A stretch of DNA of 5,054 nucleotides from an uncultured Planctomycetaceae bacterium. GTDB taxonomy: Bacteria > Planctomycetota > Planctomycetia > Pirellulales > Pirellulaceae. Of this stretch, positions 1-5,054 are shown piece by piece (the stretch's first letter is position 1; every line of letters starts with the position of its first letter). Under the pieces are notes generated by a model that saw only the letters and a list, made by a program, of their open reading frames with translations, was not told the DNA's origin and searched no databases. The stretch covers positions 1 to 5,054 of the forward strand of contig CALBTA010000117.1 in assembly GCA_937967755.1 (NCBI GenBank), read 5' to 3'. A program made the position numbers and the translations under genes.

Positions 1-418
1 ACCACCAATCGAACCCCGCCCGCTGGTCGGTGGTGAACTCGTAAGGGCTAAGCGTTCGATCTTCCGGCCAGGGCGCCCCGCTCTTGATCCAGCCTTCCAG
101 CAGCGCGGTCTCTGCTTCAGTGAGCGGCTCGCCTTCCCCATCAGGCGGCATCTCGCCATCGCGAATTTTCGTCAGCAAATAGCTGTCGTCGGGCTTACCC
201 GGTACGAGGGCCGGGTCGCCGCTTTCGCCACCAGCCAGCGCGCCGCCGCGCGTGCTGAGAACCAACTCTCCATGCGGATCGCTCGCGCTATGGCAACCGA
301 GGCAACGGTTGGCGATCAGCGGAACGATATCTCGCTCGAACGGGGTGTCTTCAGAGTGAGCGAGTTGTGGCACGGCAGATAATAGCAATGCCACGAGTAG
401 CAGTCGCATCCAACGCAT
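1..418 (-). CDS. Secreted planctomycete cytochrome c (PSCyt1) domain protein, N-terminal part
   Basis: This is the first 139 codons of a gene that continues beyond the left edge. I translated it by hand from the ATG at 418-416. Residues 4-20 form a hydrophobic signal peptide, likely cut after the LA at 19-20, so the protein is exported. A class I haem-binding CLGCH motif lies at residues 39-43, and an MPP at 90-92 supplies the likely axial Met ligand. The stretch between them (LSTRGGALAGGESGDPALVPGKP, residues 54-76) and the GWIKSGAPWP near 109-118 are typical of PSCyt1 (PF07635). The sequence breaks off at FDWW, where family members usually begin a WW-rich linker. Full-length relatives normally continue with DUF1549 and DUF1553 domains and exceed 700 residues; that part is not visible here. 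A second in-frame ATG lies at 409, but only the 418 ATG has a GAGAG purine run about 8 nt upstream. The substrate is unknown. A terminator upstream (486-520) suggests its own promoter, though I could not find a convincing one. Confidence 0.85.
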   Translation of the reverse strand, partial: MRWMRLLLVALLLSAVPQLAHSEDTPFERDIVPLIANRCLGCHSASDPHGELVLSTRGGALAGGESGDPALVPGKPDDSYLLTKIRDGEMPPDGEGEPLTEAETALLEGWIKSGAPWPEDRTLSPYEFTTDQRAGFDWW

Positions 419-452
419 TGGTTTCACTCTCGCTGGTTGGGCATCCTTAGTT

Positions 453-478
453 CGACGGCCTTGGAAGACCGTTGTACC
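453..478. repeat. Dispersed imperfect inverted repeat, copy 1
   Basis: The 17-bp string CGACGGCCTTGGAAGAC at 453-469 recurs exactly at 4000-4016. Extended to 26 bp (453-478 against 4000-4025) the copies differ at only 3 positions. The unit is an imperfect inverted repeat: CGACGG on the left pairs with CCGTTG on the right (one G-T wobble), around a TTGGAA centre with one C-A mismatch. It lies between the terminator of the oxidoreductase gene and the start of the PSCyt1 gene. It could be a short dispersed extragenic palindrome; the genome-wide copy number cannot be judged from two copies. Confidence 0.55.
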
Positions 479-485
479 AACGCGC

Positions 486-520
486 AAAAAACAGGGTGTG
501 CGGCGGGGCCGCACACCCTG
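486..520 (-). terminator. Rho-independent terminator of the oxidoreductase gene
   Basis: A perfect 13-bp inverted repeat has arms at 492-504 and 508-520 with a 3-nt loop (505-507). On the minus strand the GC-rich hairpin is followed at once by six T residues (486-491 read as A on the plus strand). It starts 33 nt beyond the TAG stop of the oxidoreductase at 554. The T-run is only on the minus-strand side, so the terminator acts on transcripts read right to left. Confidence 0.9.
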
Positions 521-553
521 GGCGAAATTCTTTCAGCCTTCAGAGCCCGCGGC

Positions 554-1999
554 CTAGACCTTCTCAACCGTCGGGACTTCAAAGCCCATGTTGTTGGGGT
601 CTTTCAACAGGGCGTTGGCTTCTTCGGCGTGGTCGCCGGTGTGCCGTTCGGTTTTGGGGTCGAACGTCAGCCACGGGCCGACGATGTACTCGGCCCCGTC
701 CTTCGGAATGCCGACGCCGTTGGCCATGATGTCGTGCAGCTTGGCGAAGTGCTCGGCGGCATCTTCGTTATCGCCGAATTTGCCGGCTTTGGCGTTGAAG
801 GGAACCTTCTTGCCCAGCCGGTAGCTGTTATTCATCAAGTGGCCCATCACGCAACCGTAGTGGGCATCCATCGCGTTGCCGTTGGCCATGTCGGGATCAC
901 CGGCTCGCACGGCGGCGATGAAACTTCGCCATTCGCCGCCCGGGGTGACCTGACCCGGTTCGACCCGCAGCGTCTCGGCAGCCTTGCCGGGGCGTTCAAT
1001 CTGGTAACGCCCTTCGCCGGTGATCTTGCTGCCATCTTCCAGGTAATACTCGTTGATCACCTCGCGTTTGTAACCTTTGTAATTCACGTTGCGGACGTTG
1101 AAGTAAACCGCCTGGCCGTTGGGGTATTCAGCAATGCCGAACATGGTGTTGGGCGTTTCGCCTTGGTCGTCCCACTGGAAACGTCCGCCGATGGCCATCA
1201 CGCGCGTGGGGTGGGTCTGGTCGTCGTCAATCGCCCATCGGGCCACGTCCAACTGGTGCGTGCCTTGGTTGTTCAAGTCGCCGTTGCCAGTTTCCCAGAA
1301 CCAGTGCCAGTTGTAATGCACAAAGTTGCCGTGGTACTTATCGATCACGGCCGGGCCTTTCCACAAGTCCCAATTCAGATGCGACGGGGCCGCGCCCGGT
1401 TGCTTGTGGCCGATGCCGCCGCGCGGCTTGCAGCAATAACCGTAAGCGATCTTCAGCTTCGGCAGCTTGCCATCCTTCAACGCTTCATGCAGCCCGGCGA
1501 TGCCGGCATTGCTGCGCCGCTGCGTGCCGTGCTGGACGACCACGCCGTACTTCTTCTGGGCTTCGACCGCCACGCGGCCTTCGGCCACATCGTGGCTCAT
1601 CGGCTTCTCGACGTAGACGTGTTTGCCGGCTTGGGCAGCCCAAATGGTCATCAGCGAATGCCAATGGTTCGGCGCGGCGACCGACAGGGCGTCGATGGTT
1701 TTGTCTTCCAGCGCCTTGCGGACATCGGCGTAGCCGTCGGCTCCGCTGTTGCCTTTCAGCTTGCTCGCCAGAACGTTCTTATCGGGATCAATCAGCGCGG
1801 CGATCTCGACATTCGCTTGCCCTTTGAAACCGCCGATGTGGGAATTGCCCCGCCCGTTCAGCCCGGCGACGGCGACACGCACGCGGTCATTCGCACCCAG
1901 GAAGTTGCCCGATGCCTTCGTGCCCGAAATCAAAAACGCCCCGCCCGCGGCGAGGACCGACGACTTCTTCAAAAAATCACGACGAGTGTTACGAGCCAT
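554..1999 (-). CDS. Tat-exported Gfo/Idh/MocA family NAD(P)-dependent oxidoreductase
   Basis: A complete 481-residue protein. The N-terminus carries a twin-arginine signal, TRRDFLK at residues 5-11, followed by a hydrophobic stretch (SSVLAAGGAFLIS, 13-25), so export of the folded enzyme by the Tat system is likely. A Rossmann fold starts at about 39, with the dinucleotide-binding GLNGRG at 46-51. The family EKP motif, with the likely catalytic Lys132, is at 131-133. The second domain contains GDLNNQGTHQLDVARW at 240-255, whose His248 and Asp251 match the family's conserved active-site region. Length and motifs fit the secreted bacterial/planctomycete branch with a GFO_IDH_MocA_C2-like C-terminal domain. 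Members oxidise or epimerise sugars, inositols or related polyols using a bound nicotinamide cofactor; the substrate here cannot be predicted. The ATG at 1999 is supported by AAAGGA at 2013-2008, 8 nt upstream. It appears to be a single-gene unit with a promoter candidate at 2057-2085 and a strong terminator at 486-520. Confidence 0.93.
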   Translation of the reverse strand: MARNTRRDFLKKSSVLAAGGAFLISGTKASGNFLGANDRVRVAVAGLNGRGNSHIGGFKGQANVEIAALIDPDKNVLASKLKGNSGADGYADVRKALEDKTIDALSVAAPNHWHSLMTIWAAQAGKHVYVEKPMSHDVAEGRVAVEAQKKYGVVVQHGTQRRSNAGIAGLHEALKDGKLPKLKIAYGYCCKPRGGIGHKQPGAAPSHLNWDLWKGPAVIDKYHGNFVHYNWHWFWETGNGDLNNQGTHQLDVARWAIDDDQTHPTRVMAIGGRFQWDDQGETPNTMFGIAEYPNGQAVYFNVRNVNYKGYKREVINEYYLEDGSKITGEGRYQIERPGKAAETLRVEPGQVTPGGEWRSFIAAVRAGDPDMANGNAMDAHYGCVMGHLMNNSYRLGKKVPFNAKAGKFGDNEDAAEHFAKLHDIMANGVGIPKDGAEYIVGPWLTFDPKTERHTGDHAEEANALLKDPNNMGFEVPTVEKV

Positions 2000-2007
2000 G
2001 TGTGAAT

Positions 2008-2013
2008 TCCTTT
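2008..2013 (-). promoter_or_regulatory. Ribosome binding site of the oxidoreductase gene
   Basis: AAAGGA on the minus strand lies 8 nt before the ATG at 1999. It is the clearest Shine-Dalgarno match in the window and fixes the start just before the twin-arginine signal peptide. Confidence 0.75.
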
Positions 2014-2056
2014 CAATGGGAAGGGAGTTTGGGCAAGGTAATTTGGCGGGAAGGGT

Positions 2057-2085
2057 ATTATGATAGGTTTGGGGGCAAATTCCAA
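2057..2085 (-). promoter_or_regulatory. Candidate sigma70-like promoter for the oxidoreductase gene
   Basis: On the minus strand TTGGAA (2085-2080) and CATAAT (2062-2057) are separated by 17 nt, each matching the sigma70 consensus at 4 or 5 of 6 positions. The -10 box ends about 57 nt before the ATG at 1999. The gap 2000-2173 otherwise holds only the ribosome binding site and short GTTTGGG-type repeats. I found no convincing intrinsic terminator for the upstream gene here (the best is a 4-bp CGAG/CTCG stem near 2155-2166), so read-through from that gene is possible. Confidence 0.4.
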
Positions 2086-2173
2086 GCGTTTACCGGGAAA
2101 AGCTTCACGCCGATTGGGGCAGAAATTCCCGACCCGTGCTTCTAAAGTTTGGGCGAGAATGCTCGAACAAGGT

Positions 2174-3439
2174 CTACAACCGCCCCCGGGCTTCTTCCGC
2201 CCAGGGGCTGGCGGGGGCGAGTTCGATGAACGTTGCCCAGTGGGGGCGGGCTTCTTCGGCGCGGCCTAAATCTTCCAGCGTGCGGGCCAGGTGATAGTGT
2301 ACATCCGGGTACTCGTCGTGGTGCTCCAAGGCCCCTTCGAACGCCGTGACCGCCAACTCGCCTTGGCCCGTTTCGGCCAGCACGCAGCCGAGGTTGGCCC
2401 GGGCTTCGACGTAGTCTTCGTCCAGTTCAATCGCCGCGTAGTAACGCTCGCGGGCAGCGGTCACATCGCCAATTCGGTACAGCAATTCGGCGAGCAGAAA
2501 ATTAGTCTCTGGGTCCGGCCCGAAGGCTAGCAGCGCGGCCCGGTACATCTCGGCGGCGGCTTCCAGGTGTTCTTCATCTTCCAACTGCATCGCGACGGCG
2601 ACCATCTCTTCCGGCGAAGATGGCTGCTGCATCTTGGCCCGCCAATCTTCCAGCGAAACCACGTCGGCAGTGGCGGAAGAGAAGTCGGGCACGGCATCGG
2701 GTGACGGGGAAGGCGCTTCGTCGTCGGGCGCTGCGGCCGCGTCGAAGTCCAGCCGCAATTGCCCGCCAGGTTCGATCAGCCCTTCGCCCTGCCGCAGCAG
2801 GAGTTGCTTGCCTTCGACGATGACCGAGAGCTGCGCCAGCGGGCGTTCGACTTCGGGCAGGTGGCGGGCTAACTCGGCGAGCTTCTTTTCGATCTGATCG
2901 GGCGAAGCCCCGGCGGCCAGCAGTTGCGCCAAGCGTCTCGCCGTGGCGACTTCTTGAAAATCGAAATAGGGCAGCCGCTGGACCTTCCGCACCGGCACGA
3001 TCAGACCGCGGCGGTGCCAACGCCGGACGACAGAAATCGAAACGCCCAGCAGTTCAGCCAACATGGCTGGCGTGTAGAGTCGGTGGACGTCGCCTTCGTC
3101 GTCAACCAGGCCCAACCGCTGCCAGAGTTGCGTCTCGGTGATGATTTCAATCTGGCCGGCGGCGGCCGCGTCTCGCAGCGCTTCGTCCAGCACGTCGCCC
3201 AAAAGGTGGCCGTGATCCGCCACGGGCAATTCCTCCGCCCCGATGACGACTAGATCGATCGCAATGTTTTCTTGCTCCGCCGCCTTCTTTTGTTCAGCCG
3301 GCGAAACCACAATGCCGCCATGCTCCCGAATAATCGCCTGAGCCTCCCGGCGATTCACCCCGCCGAGTTTGCCCACCAGCACAACGCGGGAACCTTCGAG
3401 CGAGTTGGCGGGCGAACTGGCGGCTTGGGAAATGCCCAT
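2174..3439 (-). CDS. BRCT - MerR-type HTH - TPR fusion protein, putative regulator
   Basis: A complete 421-residue, probably cytoplasmic protein with no signal peptide or membrane segment. Residues about 16-110 look like a BRCT domain: a VVLVGKL strand, an RREAQAIIREHGG helix ending in the typical Gly-Gly turn (41-42), an IDLVVIG strand (61-67) and the closing IITETQLWQRLG with Trp106. Residues 121-190 are a MerR-type winged helix-turn-helix (TPAMLAELLGVSISVVRRWHRRGLI), followed by a helix as in MerR proteins. Residues 191-275 hold a short beta-rich piece (SVIVEGKQLLLRQGEG) ending in LRLDFD, then an acidic Pro/Ser/Ala-rich linker. Residues 276-411 contain about four TPR repeats. The individual domains are recognised from motifs; the function is not known. 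DNA binding by the HTH and partner binding by BRCT and TPR are inferences. The ATG at 3439 follows the DUF309 stop by only 3 nt, and GAGGG 7 nt upstream supports it, so the two are co-transcribed and probably translationally coupled. Confidence 0.88.
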   Translation of the reverse strand: MGISQAASSPANSLEGSRVVLVGKLGGVNRREAQAIIREHGGIVVSPAEQKKAAEQENIAIDLVVIGAEELPVADHGHLLGDVLDEALRDAAAAGQIEIITETQLWQRLGLVDDEGDVHRLYTPAMLAELLGVSISVVRRWHRRGLIVPVRKVQRLPYFDFQEVATARRLAQLLAAGASPDQIEKKLAELARHLPEVERPLAQLSVIVEGKQLLLRQGEGLIEPGGQLRLDFDAAAAPDDEAPSPSPDAVPDFSSATADVVSLEDWRAKMQQPSSPEEMVAVAMQLEDEEHLEAAAEMYRAALLAFGPDPETNFLLAELLYRIGDVTAARERYYAAIELDEDYVEARANLGCVLAETGQGELAVTAFEGALEHHDEYPDVHYHLARTLEDLGRAEEARPHWATFIELAPASPWAEEARGRL

Positions 3440-3442
3440 CGC

Positions 3443-3838
3443 TCAACCCTCACCGGAAGTCTCTAGGTGAATCTCCGGTATCAAGTCCCCATCAATCTGC
3501 ACGTCGGGGAATTCGCCTTCGGCGGCGAGCATTTCGCGGCAGCAGGTTTCCATGTCGTCGAATAGCTTGTCGAGGTTCAAGTCCTCATGCAACGGGCGGT
3601 AGGGTTCCAGGTAGTTGCGGCTGCTGTTGTACAGCTTGCGGGCGCCGCGGATGTTCTCGTTGCCGAAGTGGTGCAGGCAAACGGCCGTCTGGATCAGGCC
3701 TTGGTAAAACTTTCGCGAAGGCCCCTGGTACTCGGCCCACAGCTCTTCCCAAACATCGTGGGCTTCGAAGAACTCGCACTCGTTGAACAAACGAATACCT
3801 TCGAGATACCGCGGGTCGTGGGTTGCGTTGTCAGACAC
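3443..3838 (-). CDS. DUF309 family protein
   Basis: A 131-residue all-helical, soluble protein. The DUF309 (PF03745) signature is clear: FNECEFFEAHDVWEELW at residues 18-34, then FYQGLIQTAVCLHHFGN at 44-60 and GARKLY at 65-70. The function of the family is not established; the conserved acidic and His residues (Glu22, Glu25, His27, His56) could form a polar or metal site, which is inference. The acidic C-terminal tail (about 105-131) carries no family motif. The start is a GTG at 3838-3836, preceded by GGGGA at 3851-3847 with 8 nt spacing; no ATG occurs in frame in the codons just upstream. It is the first gene of a two-gene unit: its TGA (3445-3443) lies 3 nt before the ATG of the BRCT-MerR-TPR gene. 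A promoter candidate is at 3875-3902. Confidence 0.9.
   Translation of the reverse strand: MSDNATHDPRYLEGIRLFNECEFFEAHDVWEELWAEYQGPSRKFYQGLIQTAVCLHHFGNENIRGARKLYNSSRNYLEPYRPLHEDLNLDKLFDDMETCCREMLAAEGEFPDVQIDGDLIPEIHLETSGEG
3447..3451 (-). promoter_or_regulatory. Ribosome binding site inside the DUF309 gene, coupling the next gene
   Basis: GAGGG on the minus strand lies within the last codons of the DUF309 gene, 7 nt before the ATG at 3439 of the BRCT-MerR-TPR gene. Ribosomes ending at the TGA 3443-3445 would sit on this start, which suggests translational coupling and matched expression. Confidence 0.6.
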
Positions 3839-3874
3839 GTTGGAATTCCCCGGAAGTACGGCGGCGACCTCTGC

Positions 3875-3902
3875 ATCATAACACTCCCTTGCGACCTGTC
3901 GA
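3875..3902 (-). promoter_or_regulatory. Candidate promoter for the DUF309 / BRCT-MerR-TPR unit
   Basis: On the minus strand TCGACA (3902-3897) and TATGAT (3880-3875) are separated by 16 nt. The -10 box lies 36 nt before the GTG start at 3838, giving a short leader. It faces away from the ppdK promoter candidate, leaving 25 nt between the two -35 boxes. The call rests on consensus matching alone. Confidence 0.4.
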
Positions 3903-3927
3903 GCGACCGCCGCGCCGCCTTCGCCCG

Positions 3928-3956
3928 TTGACCAAACGTCATGGCAGGCTTACACT
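3928..3956 (+). promoter_or_regulatory. Candidate promoter for ppdK
   Basis: TTGACC (3928-3933) and TACACT (3951-3956) are separated by exactly 17 nt, a good sigma70-type arrangement. Transcription from it would give a leader of roughly 120 nt before the ATG at 4082, containing a small CACGC/GCGTG stem (3972-3988) and the repeat-derived hairpin at 3994-4033. Confidence 0.45.
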
Positions 3957-3993
3957 TACGAGTTTATTTCCCACGCCCTGCAAGCGTGCCTCT

Positions 3994-4033
3994 CACCCAC
4001 GACGGCCTTGGAAGACTGCCGTACCCGAGGGTG
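3994..4033. repeat. Dispersed imperfect inverted repeat, copy 2, in the ppdK leader
   Basis: Positions 4000-4025 match the copy at 453-478 with 3 differences in 26 bp. Here the palindrome is longer: CACCC (3994-3998) can pair with GGGTG (4029-4033), ACGGC (4002-4006) with GCCGT (4018-4022), and CTT (4007-4009) with AAG (4012-4014). No T-run follows on the plus strand, so it does not look like an intrinsic terminator of plus-strand transcripts. It could act as an mRNA structure in the ppdK leader or simply be a dispersed extragenic element. Confidence 0.5.
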
Positions 4034-4081
4034 GCGGCACGCGGTTCATAAGACAACAACTCACAGTCAGAGAGAAAACAA

Positions 4082-5054
4082 ATGGCGAAAAAGAAAGCGG
4101 CCGGCGGCAAGAAGATGACCTACTACTTCGGCAAAACCCGCACCGACGGGCGGGGTGTGGGGAAGGATATTCTCGGCGGCAAAGGGCTGAATCTGGCTGA
4201 GATGACCGGCATCGGTTTGCCCGTTCCGCCTGGTTTCACCATCACCACGCAGGTCTGCGCCGATTACTACAAGGCCGGAGAGAAGTTGCCCAAGGGCTTG
4301 ATGGAAGACGTAAAAAAGCAGGTCGCCACGCTCGAGCGCGAGTTGGGCAAGAAGTTCGGCGACGACAAAAACCCGCTGCTGGTTTCAGTGCGGTCGGGTG
4401 CCGCGGTCAGCATGCCCGGCATGATGAATACGATTTTGAACCTGGGTCTGAATGACAAGTCGGTCAAAGGTCTAGCCTCGGCGACCAACAACCCGCGCTT
4501 CGCCTACGATGCGTACCGCCGGTTGATCAACATGTATGGCGACGTGGTGATGGGGGTCGACTACCACCAGTTCGAACACGCTTTCGACAAGATCAAGAAG
4601 AAGTACAAGGTAAAAAACGACACCGAGGTGCCAACCGATGGCATGATCGAACTGTCCGACGCGTACAAGGCGGTCTACAAGAAGCACACCGGATCGCCCT
4701 TCCCCCAAGACCCGTTGAAGCAGCTTGAGCTGGCCATTCAAGCGGTCTTCGCAAGCTGGAACACCCACCGGGCTGTCCGCTACCGAGAGATCGAAGGGAT
4801 TCGCGGGTTGCTGGGAACGGCCGTTAACGTGCAGTCGATGGTTTACGGCAACATGGGCGACGACAGCGGCACTGGCGTTTGTTTCACGCGGTACAACACG
4901 ACGGGCCAGAACAAGTTGCACGGCGACTTCCTGATCAATGCCCAGGGGGAAGATGTGGTCGCCGGCATTCGCCCTACCCAACACATTTCTGAAATTGGCA
5001 AATGGAACAAGCAGGTCGAAAAGCAGCTCAAGCAGATTAAGAAGACGCTTGAGG
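4082..5054 (+). CDS. ppdK: Pyruvate, phosphate dikinase, N-terminal part
   Basis: The frame is open from the ATG at 4082 to the right edge, 324 codons of a protein usually near 870-900 residues. PPDK interconverts pyruvate, ATP and phosphate with PEP, AMP and pyrophosphate in the cytoplasm. The visible part is the ATP-grasp nucleotide-binding region (PF01326): GGKGLNLAEM at residues 32-41, LPVPPGFTITT at 46-56, SVRSGAAVSMPGMMNTILNLGLND at 102-125, YGDVVMGVDYHQFE at 152-165, HTGSPFPQDP at 202-211, RYREIEGI at 233-240 and INAQGEDVVAGIR at 285-297. These are specific to PPDK rather than PEP synthase. The swivelling phosphohistidine domain and PEP/pyruvate barrel lie beyond the window. Motifs near 268-274 and 297-302 differ from the usual form (FTRYNTTG, IRPTQHI). 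The Lys-rich start has only a weak purine run (AGAGAGA, 4069-4075) upstream; an ATG at codon 12 (4115) is a less likely alternative. Transcription diverges from the DUF309 gene. Confidence 0.95.
   Translation, partial: MAKKKAAGGKKMTYYFGKTRTDGRGVGKDILGGKGLNLAEMTGIGLPVPPGFTITTQVCADYYKAGEKLPKGLMEDVKKQVATLERELGKKFGDDKNPLLVSVRSGAAVSMPGMMNTILNLGLNDKSVKGLASATNNPRFAYDAYRRLINMYGDVVMGVDYHQFEHAFDKIKKKYKVKNDTEVPTDGMIELSDAYKAVYKKHTGSPFPQDPLKQLELAIQAVFASWNTHRAVRYREIEGIRGLLGTAVNVQSMVYGNMGDDSGTGVCFTRYNTTGQNKLHGDFLINAQGEDVVAGIRPTQHISEIGKWNKQVEKQLKQIKKTLE

Noticed and set aside
419..485. Promoter for the PSCyt1 gene
   Set aside because: No pair of -35 and -10 like boxes with acceptable spacing is visible on the minus strand between the terminator and the start codon.
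437..2005. A 522-codon open frame on the plus strand, antisense to the oxidoreductase
   Set aside because: It mirrors the minus-strand gene, which has clear domains, a Tat signal, a ribosome binding site and a terminator. The antisense translation is low-complexity in character with no recognisable motif, and its start region crosses the terminator hairpin. It is a by-product of third-position GC bias.
2100..2173. Possible intrinsic terminator after the BRCT-MerR-TPR gene
   Set aside because: Only a 4-bp CGAG/CTCG stem without a T-run can be found, too weak to call.
2574..3020. A 148-codon minus-strand open frame inside the BRCT-MerR-TPR gene
   Set aside because: It lies in another frame of the same strand, is Arg/Ala-rich with no motif, and spans the HTH and linker of the well-supported gene.
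3823..4200. A plus-strand open frame covering the divergent intergenic region and the start of ppdK
   Set aside because: It is out of frame with ppdK, Arg/Pro-rich, crosses the promoter candidates and the hairpin repeat, and has no plausible ribosome binding site.
4472..4984. A 170-codon minus-strand open frame opposite ppdK
   Set aside because: It is antisense to strongly conserved PPDK motifs and shows no recognisable domain or supported start.

Overview
The window looks like a piece of a planctomycete chromosome, probably from the Pirellulales-like branch. Three things point there: a secreted protein that starts with the planctomycete-type cytochrome c domain (PSCyt1), a Tat-exported Gfo/Idh/MocA oxidoreductase of the kind these genomes carry in many copies, and moderately high GC with strong third-position bias that leaves long open frames antisense to real genes. 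No mobile element, CRISPR array, tRNA or rRNA is visible. The species cannot be named from the sequence alone.

Layout, left to right. Positions 1-418 (minus) hold the N-terminal 139 codons of a PSCyt1 haem protein that runs off the left edge. Positions 419-553 are intergenic, with one copy of a short dispersed repeat (453-478) and a perfect 13-bp hairpin plus T-run (486-520) that ends the next gene. Positions 554-1999 (minus) encode the complete oxidoreductase. Positions 2000-2173 hold its ribosome binding site and a sigma70-like promoter candidate. Positions 2174-3439 (minus) encode an unusual fusion protein: an N-terminal BRCT domain, a MerR-type helix-turn-helix and C-terminal TPR repeats. 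Directly upstream and translationally coupled to it is a small DUF309 gene, 3443-3838 (minus, GTG start). Positions 3839-4081 are a divergent intergenic region with one promoter candidate facing each way and the second copy of the dispersed repeat, which would lie in the 5' leader of the next gene. From 4082 (plus) to the right edge is the first 324 codons of pyruvate phosphate dikinase (ppdK).

The genes do not form one pathway. There appear to be four transcription units: the PSCyt1 gene, the oxidoreductase, the DUF309 + BRCT-MerR-TPR pair, and ppdK. The first two encode exported proteins, consistent with degradation or redox chemistry outside the cytoplasm. ppdK is central carbon metabolism. 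The least ordinary item is the BRCT-MerR-TPR protein with its coupled DUF309 partner, which looks like an uncharacterised regulatory or scaffold pair. The two-copy hairpin-like repeat and the changed residues in a normally conserved PPDK motif are secondary points of interest.
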